Source: Novosphingobium sp. PhB165 (GTDB lineage: Bacteria; Pseudomonadota; Alphaproteobacteria; Sphingomonadales; Sphingomonadaceae). Taken from it: a DNA stretch of 64,000 bases. Position numbers and translations under genes: made by a program. Positions 51,699 to 60,485 of this stretch are shown here, in pieces. The notes under the pieces are model-generated. The model had not been told where the DNA came from. It ran no database searches and worked only from the letters and a program-made list of their open reading frames with translations. Numbering within the stretch: position 1 is the stretch's first letter; each line of letters opens with the position of its first letter. The DNA is taken from positions 374,071 to 438,070 of the forward strand of contig NZ_SLVB01000006.1 of assembly GCF_004341845.1 (NCBI RefSeq), given 5' to 3'.

Positions 51699-52283
51699 TC
51701 AGGGCTGGGCGCGGCTGCCGGGCTTGACGGCCTGCGTGGCGGCCAGTTCGGGCGGCAGTTCATCAGGCGCGTAAGTCGGGAAATTGAGCGCGACGAGCGG
51801 GAAGTAAGGCACGCCAAGGTCCACCGAGCCGCCCGAACGGTCGACCAGGGACACTGCCGCGAGCACTTCGCCGCCGGCTTCCTCGATTGCCTTGATCGCT
51901 TCGCGGCTGGAAAGGCCGGTGGTCACCACGTCCTCGACCATCAGCACCTTGTCGCCCGGTTCGAGCGAAAAGCCGCGGCGAAGCTCGAAAGTGCCGGTCG
52001 GACGCTCGACGAACATCGCATCGACCTGAAGCGCGCGGCCCATTTCCTGGCCGATGATGACGCCGCCCATGGCCGGCGAAACCACTTTGTTGATCGCCCT
52101 GCGAATATCGTGGGGGAGTTTTGCGGCAAGGGCGACGGCGAGTCGCGCCGCCCGGTCGGGGTTCATCAGAACGCGCGCGCACTGGAGGTAATGCGCACTG
52201 TGACGGCCCGAGGAAAGCAGGAAATGCCCCTCAAGCAAGGCCTTGCTGGCGCGGAACTCGGCGAGGACTTCTTCTTCCTGCAT
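51699..52283 (-). CDS. pyrE: Orotate phosphoribosyltransferase
   Basis: A product of 194 residues. VLMVEDVVTTGLSSREAI is the PRPP-binding signature; LSSGRHSAHYLQC and SPAMGGVIIGQEMGRAL bind substrate. Start is ATG 52283 with AAAGGA upstream; TTG 52313 would add 10 residues. The 287 bases between it and pdxJ hold no gene that I can support. Confidence 0.95.
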   Translation of the reverse strand: MQEEEVLAEFRASKALLEGHFLLSSGRHSAHYLQCARVLMNPDRAARLAVALAAKLPHDIRRAINKVVSPAMGGVIIGQEMGRALQVDAMFVERPTGTFELRRGFSLEPGDKVLMVEDVVTTGLSSREAIKAIEEAGGEVLAAVSLVDRSGGSVDLGVPYFPLVALNFPTYAPDELPPELAATQAVKPGSRAQP

Positions 52284-52501
52284 CGGGGCGTAATCCTTTG
52301 GTGCAATTTGCAATGTTCATGCGCGATATCGCGCCATACGGGAGCGAAAATCCCCTAGAGGCGCTTGAGACACGCGGCAAGCGCGCGTATAGCCCCCGCA
52401 GAAGGGGGGCAAAAAGCCTCCGCAACAGGGGTGCGCGCTTGGGAGGCGACTCACTGAGACGAGTCTCTGGCGCGAATAAGAAACGGGAAAGCGCTGAATC
52501 C

Positions 52502-53572
52502 ATGACATTGGGCAAGACCGTTCGTAATTGGGGCACCGTTCGTAATCGGGGAGAGGCTGCAAAGGCACTGAAACTGGCATTTTCGGCATCTGCCGCGGCA
52601 TTTTGTGTGGCAGCCAGCATTCCCGCGCTTGCGGCGGAAGCTGCGGCCCCCGTCGCGGGTTACACGCCGATGAAGCCGACTCCGGGTATCGGCATGCCGG
52701 TTCCCGGCGCCATCGGGCTTCAGCCGCAGTTCTCGAAGCTTGGCGAATATGGCGCGTGGATGCACGACATCGTGCTGATGCCGATCATCACCGTGATCAC
52801 CATTTTCGTGCTGCTTCTGCTGCTGATCATTGCCGTGCGCTTCAACCGCCGCGCCAATCCCGTGCCTTCGAAAACCAGCCACAACACCATTCTCGAAGTG
52901 GTGTGGACGCTGTTCCCGGTGCTGATCCTGATCGGCATCGCGGTCCCCTCGATCGATCTCATCGCCAAGCAGTACAAGCCGGCCCCCAAGGGTGCGCTGA
53001 CTGTCAAGATCACCGGCAACCAGTGGTTCTGGACTTACGGCTATCCCGATAACGGCGATTTCGAAGTCGTTTCGGACATGCTCAACATCCCCGGCCAGCC
53101 GACCATCAACAACGGCGTGCGCGAAGTCGGTTCCAAGCCCTGGGACGGCCCCTCGCACCTTGAGGTCGACAATCGCATGGTGGTGCCGGTGGGCGAACCG
53201 ATTCGTCTCCAGATCACGGCGGCCGACGTGATCCACTCGTTCGCGGTTCCCTCGCTCTGGTTCAAGCTTGACGCCGTTCCGGGCCGCATCAACGAGAAGG
53301 TTCTCTTCGTCGAGAAGCCCGGCGTGTACTACGGCCAGTGCTCCGAACTGTGCGGTGCCAAGCACGGCTACATGCCGATCGCGGTAGAGGCGCTGCCCCG
53401 CCCGCAATACGATGCCTGGGTCCTCACGCACGCCGGCGGCGTGATCGATGGCCAGGCGAAGCCGGCCGCCGCATCTGCTGCCGCGGCCGCCGCAACGCCT
53501 GCTCCTGCCGCCACGGCAGAGGCCTCGGAGGCGCCCGCCGCCACCGAAACCGCCACCGCAGCTGCCGAATAA
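52502..53572 (+). CDS. coxB: Cytochrome c oxidase subunit II
   Basis: A product of 356 residues: signal peptide (about 21-45), two membrane segments (about 88-112 and 132-155), then the CuA domain with H245 and GQCSELCGAKHGYM (C280, C284, H288, M291). It accepts electrons from cytochrome c. The C-terminal 40 residues are Ala/Pro-rich. ATG 52502 has only a weak ribosome-binding site, and the first codons carry an imperfect 17-bp duplication (GTTCGTAAT...). Confidence 0.95.
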   Translation: MTLGKTVRNWGTVRNRGEAAKALKLAFSASAAAFCVAASIPALAAEAAAPVAGYTPMKPTPGIGMPVPGAIGLQPQFSKLGEYGAWMHDIVLMPIITVITIFVLLLLLIIAVRFNRRANPVPSKTSHNTILEVVWTLFPVLILIGIAVPSIDLIAKQYKPAPKGALTVKITGNQWFWTYGYPDNGDFEVVSDMLNIPGQPTINNGVREVGSKPWDGPSHLEVDNRMVVPVGEPIRLQITAADVIHSFAVPSLWFKLDAVPGRINEKVLFVEKPGVYYGQCSELCGAKHGYMPIAVEALPRPQYDAWVLTHAGGVIDGQAKPAAASAAAAAATPAPAATAEASEAPAATETATAAAE

Positions 53573-53600
53573 GAGCGAATTGAAGGACAGGGTCCCGAAC

Positions 53601-55286
53601 ATGGCAACCACCGCAGAACATTTCCAGGCCCACGGCGACGAGCACGGCCACGCGGATCACGATCACAAACCGGCGTTCTTCGCGCGCTGGTTCATGTCCA
53701 CCAACCACAAGGACATCGGCACGATGTACCTGATCTTCGCGATCTTCGCGGGGGTCATCGGTGGTGCCGTCTCGGGCATCATGCGTGCCGAGCTGGCTCA
53801 GCCGGGCATCCAGTACCTTGGCTTCTTCGCCAAGCTGGTGGGTGACAATCCTTCGGACTTCAACGCCACGCTGCACATGTGGAACGTGCTGATCACCGCC
53901 CACGGCCTGATCATGGTGTTCTTCATGGTCATGCCGGCGATGATCGGCGGTTTCGGCAACTGGTTCGTGCCGCTGATGATCGGCGCGCCGGACATGGCCT
54001 TCCCGCGCATGAACAACATCTCGTTCTGGCTGACCGTGGCGGGCTTCTGCTCGCTGATGTTCTCGGCCTTCGTGCCGGGCGGCACGGGCATGGGCGCGGG
54101 CACTGGCTGGACGGTCTATGCGCCGCTCTCCACGTCCGGTTCGGTCGGGCCCGCCGTCGACTTCGGCATTTTCGCGCTGCACCTTGCCGGTGCCGGCTCG
54201 ATCATGGGCGCGATCAACTTCATCACCACCATCTTCAACATGCGTGCCCCGGGCATGACCATGCACAAGATGCCGCTGTTCGTATGGTCGGTGCTGGTCA
54301 CCGCGTTCCTGCTGCTGCTGGCGCTGCCAGTGCTCGCCGCCGCTATCACCATGCTCCTGACCGACCGCAACTTTGGCACCACCTTCTTCGATCCGGCCGG
54401 CGGCGGTGATCCGGTGCTCTATCAGCACCTGTTCTGGTTCTTCGGTCACCCCGAAGTCTACATCATGATCCTGCCGGGCTTCGGCATCATCTCGCAGATC
54501 GTCTCGACCTTCTCGAAGAAGCCGGTGTTCGGCTATCTCGGCATGGCCTATGCCATGGTCGCGATCGGCGTGGTCGGCTTCATCGTCTGGGCCCACCACA
54601 TGTACGCCACCGGCATGTCGGTGAACACGAAGATGTACTTCACGGCGGCGACCATGGTCATCGCGGTGCCCACCGGCATCAAGATCTTCTCTTGGATCGC
54701 GACGATGTGGGGCGGTTCGGTCGAGTTCAAGAGCCCGATGGTCTGGGCGATCGGCTTCATCTTCCTCTTCACCGTCGGCGGCGTGACCGGCGTGGTCCTG
54801 GCGAACGGCGGCGTCGATGACGTGCTGCATGACACGTATTACGTGGTCGCCCACTTCCACTACGTGCTGTCGCTGGGTGCCGTCACCGCGCTCTTCGCCG
54901 GGTTCTACTACTGGTTCCCGAAGATGAGCGGGCGGATGCATTCCGAGTTCCTCGCCCACGTCCATTTCTGGATCTTCTTCGTCGGCGTGAACATGATCTT
55001 CTTCCCGATGCACTTCCTGGGTCTCCAGGGCATGCCGCGCCGTTATCCTGACTATGCAGAGGCTTATGCGCACTGGAACCACGTTGCCACGATCGGCTAC
55101 ATGGTGATGGCGGTCAGCATCGGCGTCTGGTTCGTGAACATCATCTATGCCTTCGTCGCCGGCAAGAAGGCCGAAGACAACTACTGGGGCGAAGGTGCGA
55201 CCACGCTTGAGTGGACGCTCACCAGCCCGCCGCCGTACCACCAGTTCGAGACGCTTCCCGTCATCGGCGATACGGTGCACCACTGA
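53601..55286 (+). CDS. ctaD: Cytochrome c oxidase subunit I
   Basis: A product of 561 residues with 12 hydrophobic segments. An N-terminal His-rich tail (HGDEHGHADHDH) precedes KDIGTMYLIFAIFAG. WNVLITAHGLIMVFFMVMPA carries a heme His, WFFGHPEVYIMILPGFG the CuB His and Tyr, and VAHFHYVLSLGA the heme a/a3 ligands. It reduces O2 to water and pumps protons. Confidence 0.97.
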   Translation: MATTAEHFQAHGDEHGHADHDHKPAFFARWFMSTNHKDIGTMYLIFAIFAGVIGGAVSGIMRAELAQPGIQYLGFFAKLVGDNPSDFNATLHMWNVLITAHGLIMVFFMVMPAMIGGFGNWFVPLMIGAPDMAFPRMNNISFWLTVAGFCSLMFSAFVPGGTGMGAGTGWTVYAPLSTSGSVGPAVDFGIFALHLAGAGSIMGAINFITTIFNMRAPGMTMHKMPLFVWSVLVTAFLLLLALPVLAAAITMLLTDRNFGTTFFDPAGGGDPVLYQHLFWFFGHPEVYIMILPGFGIISQIVSTFSKKPVFGYLGMAYAMVAIGVVGFIVWAHHMYATGMSVNTKMYFTAATMVIAVPTGIKIFSWIATMWGGSVEFKSPMVWAIGFIFLFTVGGVTGVVLANGGVDDVLHDTYYVVAHFHYVLSLGAVTALFAGFYYWFPKMSGRMHSEFLAHVHFWIFFVGVNMIFFPMHFLGLQGMPRRYPDYAEAYAHWNHVATIGYMVMAVSIGVWFVNIIYAFVAGKKAEDNYWGEGATTLEWTLTSPPPYHQFETLPVIGDTVHH

Positions 55287-55296
55287 TCTGATCCCT

Positions 55297-55323
55297 GTCG
55301 TCCCGGACCCGGTCCGGGACGAC
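55297..55323. terminator. 27-bp perfect palindrome between ctaD and ctaB
   Basis: Arms GTCGTCCCGGACC and its exact complement around one central base, 11 bases after the ctaD stop. No T-run follows. It could attenuate transcription, protect the coxB-ctaD message from decay, or be a dispersed repeat. Confidence 0.5.
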
Positions 55324-55390
55324 GCCTGCGGGCGGCGGCTTTTGCAGGGCCTCGCTTTTGCGGCGCTTGCGGGTGTATGGGCCAGAAATC

Positions 55391-56311
55391 ATGACTACCA
55401 CGAGTCCCAATTCGACCATCGAAAAGCCGCTCCCCGCCGATTGGCGCGATCTTATCGCGCTGACTAAGCCGCGGGTCATGAGCCTTGTGATCTTCACCGG
55501 CCTCTGCGGGCTGCTTGCCGCGCCTGAGCGCATTCACCCCGTCATCGCCTTCACCGCGATCCTCTGCATCGCCATGGGCGCCGGCGGTGCCGCCGCGCTC
55601 AACCAGTGGTGGGAGGCGGACCTTGACGCCGGGATGAAGCGCACCGCCAAGCGCCCGCTGCCGCAAGGCCGGCTCGACCGCACCACGGCGCGCGATTTCG
55701 CGGGCGTGCTTTGCGCCGCATCCGTGTTCCTGATGGGCTTTGCGGTCGGCTGGCTGCCCGCCGCGATCCTGGCCATCTCGATCTTCTACTATGCCGTCGT
55801 CTACACGATCTGGCTGAAGCCGCGCACGCCGCAGAACATCGTTATCGGCGGCGGCGCCGGTGCTTTCCCGCCGCTGATCGGTTGGGTGGCGGTGACTGGC
55901 CACGTCACGCTGATGCCGGTGCTGCTCTTTGCCATCATCTTCTTCTGGACGCCGCCGCACTTCTGGGCGCTCGCGCTCTTCGTGAAGAGCGACTACGCCA
56001 AAGTCGGCATCCCGATGATGCCGGTGGTCGCGGGCGAGAAGGCCACGCGCCGCCAGATCCTGCTCTATGCAGCCCTGCTGCTGCCGCTTTCCGTGCTGCC
56101 CTGGTGGATCGGCGGCACGCACGCGATCTACGGCATCTCGGCCCTTGTGCTTTCCAGCCTGTTCCTTGCGCTCTCGATCCGGGTCGGCCTGCGCGAACGC
56201 AGCGGCGCCGAGGATACGATGAAGCCTGAGAAGCAGCTTTTCGCCTATTCGGTGCTCTACCTCTTCGCGCTCTTCGCGGCGCTGGTGGTCGATCGCTTCA
56301 TCGCCCTGTGA
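55391..56311 (+). CDS. ctaB: Protoheme IX farnesyltransferase
   Basis: A product of 306 residues with several membrane segments. ALNQWWEADLDAGMKRTAKRP is the prenyl-diphosphate-binding motif, and FFWTPPHFWALALF another conserved block. It converts heme b to heme o. ATG 55391; an upstream frame gives a less likely start. Confidence 0.96.
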   Translation: MTTTSPNSTIEKPLPADWRDLIALTKPRVMSLVIFTGLCGLLAAPERIHPVIAFTAILCIAMGAGGAAALNQWWEADLDAGMKRTAKRPLPQGRLDRTTARDFAGVLCAASVFLMGFAVGWLPAAILAISIFYYAVVYTIWLKPRTPQNIVIGGGAGAFPPLIGWVAVTGHVTLMPVLLFAIIFFWTPPHFWALALFVKSDYAKVGIPMMPVVAGEKATRRQILLYAALLLPLSVLPWWIGGTHAIYGISALVLSSLFLALSIRVGLRERSGAEDTMKPEKQLFAYSVLYLFALFAALVVDRFIAL

Positions 56312-56321
56312 AAGATCCCGC

Positions 56322-56489
56322 ATGACAGAATCGACCCAGCCGGACTCGAAGACCAGCCTTTCCGATACGAAGGAGGCTGAAGCGCGCACGCCGGAGCAAA
56401 TCCGCAAGAGCCGCAACCGGGTGCTGGGTCTCGGTCTTGCGGCCTTCGTGGTACTGGTGTTCTTCATTTCCATCGCGAAGATGGGCTGA
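56322..56489 (+). CDS. Small membrane protein of the cox operon
   Basis: A product of 55 residues: a charged N-terminus (RTPEQIRKSRNRVLGLGLAA) and one membrane segment (FVVLVFFISIAKMG). Small single-span proteins in this position between ctaB and ctaG are usual in alphaproteobacterial cox operons and are thought to assist oxidase assembly. Overlaps ctaG by one base. Confidence 0.72.
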   Translation: MTESTQPDSKTSLSDTKEAEARTPEQIRKSRNRVLGLGLAAFVVLVFFISIAKMG

Positions 56490-57109
56490 TGGGCACCGAC
56501 ACGGCATCCGGTCAGGCGGCAACCGCGACGCGCAGCAACCGTCGCATCGCGTTTATCGCCCTGTCGATGGCTGTGGGGATGCTGGGGCTGGGGTTCGCCT
56601 CGGTACCGCTCTACCGGATCTTCTGTCAGGTGACCGGGTATGACGGCACCACCCGCCGCGTGGACGAGGCCCAGGCGGCGCTGGTCCAGGTGACCGACAA
56701 GACCATGTCGATCCGCTTCGACGCCAATGTCGAGCGCGGCATGCCCTGGGATTTCAGGCCGCTCCAGCGCACCGACACGGTGACCATCGGAGAGCGCGAT
56801 ATGGCGCTTTTCTGGGCCAAAAACAATTCCAACAAGGTCATAACCGGCACTGCCAGCTTCAATGTGGAGCCCGAGCAGGCGGCGCGGTACTTCAACAAGA
56901 TTCAGTGCTTCTGCTTCACCGAACAGAGGCTTCAGCCCGGGGAGGGCGTGAAGATGCCGGTGATCTATTACGTCGATCCGGGAATCCTGAAGGATCCCGA
57001 CAACAAGGACGTACAGCAGATCACGCTCAGTTACACCTTCCATGTGACCGGCGTTGCCGACGCGGGGAGCGATGCAAAGGCACTGGACCGCAAGCAGACG
57101 GGCGGTTAA
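56489..57109 (+). CDS. ctaG: Cytochrome c oxidase assembly protein CtaG (Cox11)
   Basis: A product of 206 residues: one membrane segment (IALSMAVGMLGLGFASVPLY), YRIFCQVTGYDGTTRR, and the copper site CFCFTEQRLQPGE. It inserts CuB into subunit I from the periplasmic side. A start at ATG 56489 overlaps the previous stop. Confidence 0.96.
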   Translation: MGTDTASGQAATATRSNRRIAFIALSMAVGMLGLGFASVPLYRIFCQVTGYDGTTRRVDEAQAALVQVTDKTMSIRFDANVERGMPWDFRPLQRTDTVTIGERDMALFWAKNNSNKVITGTASFNVEPEQAARYFNKIQCFCFTEQRLQPGEGVKMPVIYYVDPGILKDPDNKDVQQITLSYTFHVTGVADAGSDAKALDRKQTGG

Positions 57110-57198
57110 GGCCTTCAACGAACAATAAATGACGGGGACGACACAAGTCCCCGGACAGATTCGAACAGGCAGATTCGAGCAACGGGGACGAAGGCGCC

Positions 57199-58020
57199 AT
57201 GGCCGGTACCAAGAACCACGATTACCACATTCTTCCGCCGGACATCGCGCCGCTGGCTACCACGATCGGTGCACTCACCTTCACTTCGGGCATGGTGCTG
57301 TTCATGCACAAGATGCCCGGCGGCGCTTTCGTGCCGTGGTTGGGTCTTGCGATCCTGCTGGCCTCGATGTTCTCGTGGTTCTCCAAGATCGTCAACGAGG
57401 CCCACGCCGGCGATCACACGCCGGTCGTGCAGCTTCACCAGCGCTACGGCATGATCCTGTTCATCGCTTCGGAAGTGATGTTCTTCGTCGGCTGGTTCTG
57501 GGCCTTCTTCAACTTCTCGCTGTTCCCCTCGACGATTGCCGAGGTGGTCGGCGGCCAGTGGCCGCCCAAGGCGATCGAAGCGGTGATGGATCCGTTCGAC
57601 CTGCCGCTGCTCAATACGCTGATCCTGCTCTGCTCGGGCACCACGGTCACCTGGGCGCACCACGCGCTGATCCACGGCGACCGGGACGGGCTGAAGAAGG
57701 GCCTCTGGGCCACCGTGCTGCTCGGCCTGCTGTTCACCTCGATCCAGGCTTACGAGTATATCCACGCGCCGTTCGCCTTCGGTCAGAACACCTATGGCTC
57801 GGTGTTCTACATGGCCACCGGGTTCCACGGCTTCCACGTCATCGTCGGCACCATCATGCTGATCGTGTGCCTCGTGCGCTCGTACAAGGGGGACTTCACC
57901 CCGCGTCAGCACTTCGGCTTCGAGGCGGCGGCCTGGTACTGGCACTTCGTCGACGTCGTGTGGCTGTTTCTTTTCGTCGCGATCTACGTCTGGGGCAATT
58001 GGGGCCACCCGACGCACTGA
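57199..58020 (+). CDS. coxC: Cytochrome c oxidase subunit III
   Basis: A product of 273 residues with seven hydrophobic segments, including EVMFFVGWFWAFFNFSLFP, TTVTWAHHALIHGDRDG, GFHGFHVIVGTIMLIVC and AAWYWHFVDVVWLFLFVAIY, all conserved in subunit III. ATG 57199. Confidence 0.96.
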   Translation: MAGTKNHDYHILPPDIAPLATTIGALTFTSGMVLFMHKMPGGAFVPWLGLAILLASMFSWFSKIVNEAHAGDHTPVVQLHQRYGMILFIASEVMFFVGWFWAFFNFSLFPSTIAEVVGGQWPPKAIEAVMDPFDLPLLNTLILLCSGTTVTWAHHALIHGDRDGLKKGLWATVLLGLLFTSIQAYEYIHAPFAFGQNTYGSVFYMATGFHGFHVIVGTIMLIVCLVRSYKGDFTPRQHFGFEAAAWYWHFVDVVWLFLFVAIYVWGNWGHPTH

Positions 58021-58077
58021 TGGCCGCAGGCGATCAATCGATTTCGCACGGGGTCGCGGCCCCGTGACCGAATCCTC

Positions 58078-58111
58078 AAGGGCAGCCGGACACCGCTTCG
58101 GCTGCCCTTTT
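58078..58111 (+). terminator. Rho-independent terminator after coxC
   Basis: AAGGGCAGCCG and its complement form an 11-bp stem with a 10-base loop, running into TTTT. It lies 58 bases after coxC and should end or attenuate the cox transcript before SURF1. Confidence 0.85.
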
Positions 58112-58152
58112 CGGTCTCTGCTCTCCATGCGGGACGGAGACAGGGGTGGGCG

Positions 58153-58248
58153 ATGCTCGTAATCGCCGGTTTGTGCATTGCCATAGCCGGACTGTCCGGC
58201 GCCGGATTCCGCTGCCGGGCCGGCGAGGGTCGCATCAAGGAAGACTGA
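58153..58248 (+). CDS. Possible 31-residue leader ORF before SURF1
   Basis: MLVIAGLCIAIAGLSGAGFR then CRAGEGRIKED, one hydrophobic stretch. It ends one base before the SURF1 TTG, and its last codons contain the SURF1 ribosome-binding site. In related operons a DUF983 gene occupies this place; this ORF is far too short for that. It may be a translated leader or chance. Confidence 0.3.
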   Translation: MLVIAGLCIAIAGLSGAGFRCRAGEGRIKED

Positions 58249-58249
58249 C

Positions 58250-58816
58250 TTGCCTCGCATTCCGATCCTGCCGACGCTGGTCGTCGCCGCTGCCGTCGCG
58301 CTGATGATCTGGCTTGGGTTCTGGCAGCTCCGCCGTCTCGACGAGAAGGAATCGCTGCTCGCGCACTATGCCGCGGCGCAGACGATGACTGCCGAAGTGT
58401 CGTGGCCGCGCGATGCGGCAGGGCAGAAAGACCGGCTCTACCGCCGCGCCCGCATCGACTGCGTGAGCGCCGCCAATCGCTCCAGCATGGCCGGTCGCAA
58501 TGCCAATGGCGAATCGGGCATGGCGCAGACCGCCGAATGCACGCTGGCCGATGGTTCGAAGGCGCTTGTCGTGCTGGGCTGGTCGCGCCTGCCAATGGCG
58601 GGGGGGGACTGGTCGGGCGGCGCTCTCCACGGCGTGATCGCCCCGGGCCCGCGTCTGGTGGCCGCGCCGCCGGTTGCGGGGCTGGAGGCCAATGCCATTC
58701 CGGACCCTTCCGAAATTCCCAACAACCACTTCGCCTATGCCGTGCAGTGGTTCTTCTTCGCGGCGACGGCGCTGGTGATCTACGCGCTGGCCTTGATGAA
58801 GCGGGGGCGGAAGTAA
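58250..58816 (+). CDS. SURF1-family cytochrome oxidase assembly protein
   Basis: A product of 188 residues with two membrane segments: PTLVVAAAVALMIWLGFWQL and the C-terminal FAYAVQWFFFAATALVIYAL, separated by a domain including LVVLGWSRL. This is the SURF1 layout. TTG 58250 is preceded by AAGGA, 8 bases upstream, and no ATG fits. Confidence 0.9.
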   Translation: MPRIPILPTLVVAAAVALMIWLGFWQLRRLDEKESLLAHYAAAQTMTAEVSWPRDAAGQKDRLYRRARIDCVSAANRSSMAGRNANGESGMAQTAECTLADGSKALVVLGWSRLPMAGGDWSGGALHGVIAPGPRLVAAPPVAGLEANAIPDPSEIPNNHFAYAVQWFFFAATALVIYALALMKRGRK

Positions 58817-58852
58817 GCGCGTCAAAGTTCGCGGCCTCTAACGTCTCTCTTC

Positions 58853-58935
58853 GTCATCCCCGCGAAGGCGGGGATCCCGCTTTTCTTTGCTGGCGTTGCG
58901 AGAAGGAAGCGGGGCCGCCGCCTTCGCGGGAGCGA
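58853..58935. repeat. Inverted pair of REP-like hairpin elements
   Basis: CCCCGC-GAAG-GCGGGG at 58858-58873 and a second, inverted copy containing CCGCCTTCGCGGG around 58918-58930. The first matches the hairpin at 38993-39010. The pair resembles a bacterial interspersed mosaic element. The other intergenic sequence up to 59084 shows nothing more. Confidence 0.75.
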
Positions 58936-59084
58936 AGAAGTGCTTGAGGCACAGTTCCGCGCGTCCCGTTTGAGTCTTTGCTCCATTCGACTAACCGCCG
59001 AACTACGCCCCCCTTTAGGAATTGTTCGCGCGTCAGCCCAACGACAGGCTTTTCATTTCGCCCCCCTCCGGCTAACCGCGCCCC

Positions 59085-60485
59085 ATGGATTATATCAGCA
59101 CCCGCGGCAGCGCACCGGCGCTCGACTTCGAAGGCGCCACGCTCGCCGGTCTCGCTTCGGACGGCGGCCTCTACGTGCCGCGCGAGTGGCCGCGCTTTTC
59201 GGAAGGCGAGATCGCCGCGATGGCGGGGCTGCCCTATGCCGAGCTGGCCGCGAAGATCATGTTCCCCTTCGTCGAGGGCAGCCTGACCTATGACCGCCTG
59301 CTGGAACTGACCACGCAGGCTTACGGTCGTTTCGCGCACAAGGCGGTAACGCCGCTGAAGCAGCTGGACGAGCAGCAGTGGGTGCTGGAACTGTTCCACG
59401 GCCCGACGCTGGCGTTCAAGGACGTGGCGCTGCAATTGCTGGGTCTGCTGTTCGAGGAATTCCTCGGCCGTTCGGAGCGCAACCTGACCATCGTCGGCGC
59501 GACTTCGGGCGACACCGGCTCGGCCGCGATCGACGCGGTGGCCGGCCGCGCCAAAGTCGACATCTTCATGCTACACCCCAAGGGCCGCGTGTCCGACGTG
59601 CAGCGCCGCCAGATGACCACGGTGCTGGCGCCCAACGTCCACAACATTGCCATCGAAGGCTCGTTCGACGACGCGCAGGCCACCGTGAAGCGCATGTTCA
59701 ACGACAAGGCGATGACCGACCGCTTCGCCATCGGCGCCGTGAACTCGATCAATTGGGCGCGCCTGATGGCGCAGGTGGTCTATTACTTCGCCGCCGGGCT
59801 CCAGCTGGGCGCGCCGCACCGCAAGGTCGCCTTCTCGGTGCCGACCGGCAACTTTGGCGACGTTTTCGCCGGCTATGTCGCCGCGCAGATGGGCCTGCCG
59901 GTCGAGAAGCTCATCGTCGCCACCAACGTCAACGACATCCTCCACCGCGCACTGGCAGAGGGCGACTACTCGCAAGGCACCGTCACGCCGACCGCCGCCC
60001 CCTCGATGGACATTCAGGTCTCGTCGAACTTCGAACGCCTGCTGTTCGATCTGAACGGTCGCGACGGCAAGGCGCTGGCCGAGCAGATGGCCGGGTTCGA
60101 AGCGACCAAGGCCATGCAACTGACCAATGCGCAGCGTGAAGGCGCAGCCGCGCTGTTCTCGTCCGCCCGCACCGATGCCGACGAAATGGCGCAGGCCATC
60201 CGCTGGGCCTGGGAGAACTGCGGCGAACTGATCGATCCGCACACTGCTTGCGGTCTTTTCGCTGCCCGCAATGCCGGTATCGATGCCAGTGTTCCGGTGG
60301 TTACGCTGGCAACCGCGCATCCCGCCAAGTTCCCCGACGCGGTCGAACGCGCCACCGGCCAGCGCTCAGGCCTGCCCGCGCGCGTCGGCGACTTGTTCGA
60401 GCGTGAAGAGAAGTGCGTCGACCTGACCGGTGACTACGATTCGATCGCCGATTTCGTGGCCCAGCACGCGAGCCCGAAGATCTGA
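59085..60485 (+). CDS. thrC: Threonine synthase
   Basis: A product of 466 residues. MDYISTRGSAPALDFEGATL is the usual start; HGPTLAFKDVALQLLG holds the PLP lysine (K112), and VGATSGDTGSAAIDAV binds cofactor phosphate. It converts phosphohomoserine to threonine. Stop overlaps the next start by one base. Confidence 0.97.
   Translation: MDYISTRGSAPALDFEGATLAGLASDGGLYVPREWPRFSEGEIAAMAGLPYAELAAKIMFPFVEGSLTYDRLLELTTQAYGRFAHKAVTPLKQLDEQQWVLELFHGPTLAFKDVALQLLGLLFEEFLGRSERNLTIVGATSGDTGSAAIDAVAGRAKVDIFMLHPKGRVSDVQRRQMTTVLAPNVHNIAIEGSFDDAQATVKRMFNDKAMTDRFAIGAVNSINWARLMAQVVYYFAAGLQLGAPHRKVAFSVPTGNFGDVFAGYVAAQMGLPVEKLIVATNVNDILHRALAEGDYSQGTVTPTAAPSMDIQVSSNFERLLFDLNGRDGKALAEQMAGFEATKAMQLTNAQREGAAALFSSARTDADEMAQAIRWAWENCGELIDPHTACGLFAARNAGIDASVPVVTLATAHPAKFPDAVERATGQRSGLPARVGDLFEREEKCVDLTGDYDSIADFVAQHASPKI

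Noticed and set aside
52317..52620. Leftward ORFs at the start of coxB
   Set aside because: They cover the coxB signal peptide in antisense and contain no recognisable domain.
53424..57118. Leftward frames of 619 and 645 codons over the cox operon
   Set aside because: Antisense of ctaD and of ctaB-ctaG-coxC; charged, repetitive and without domains.
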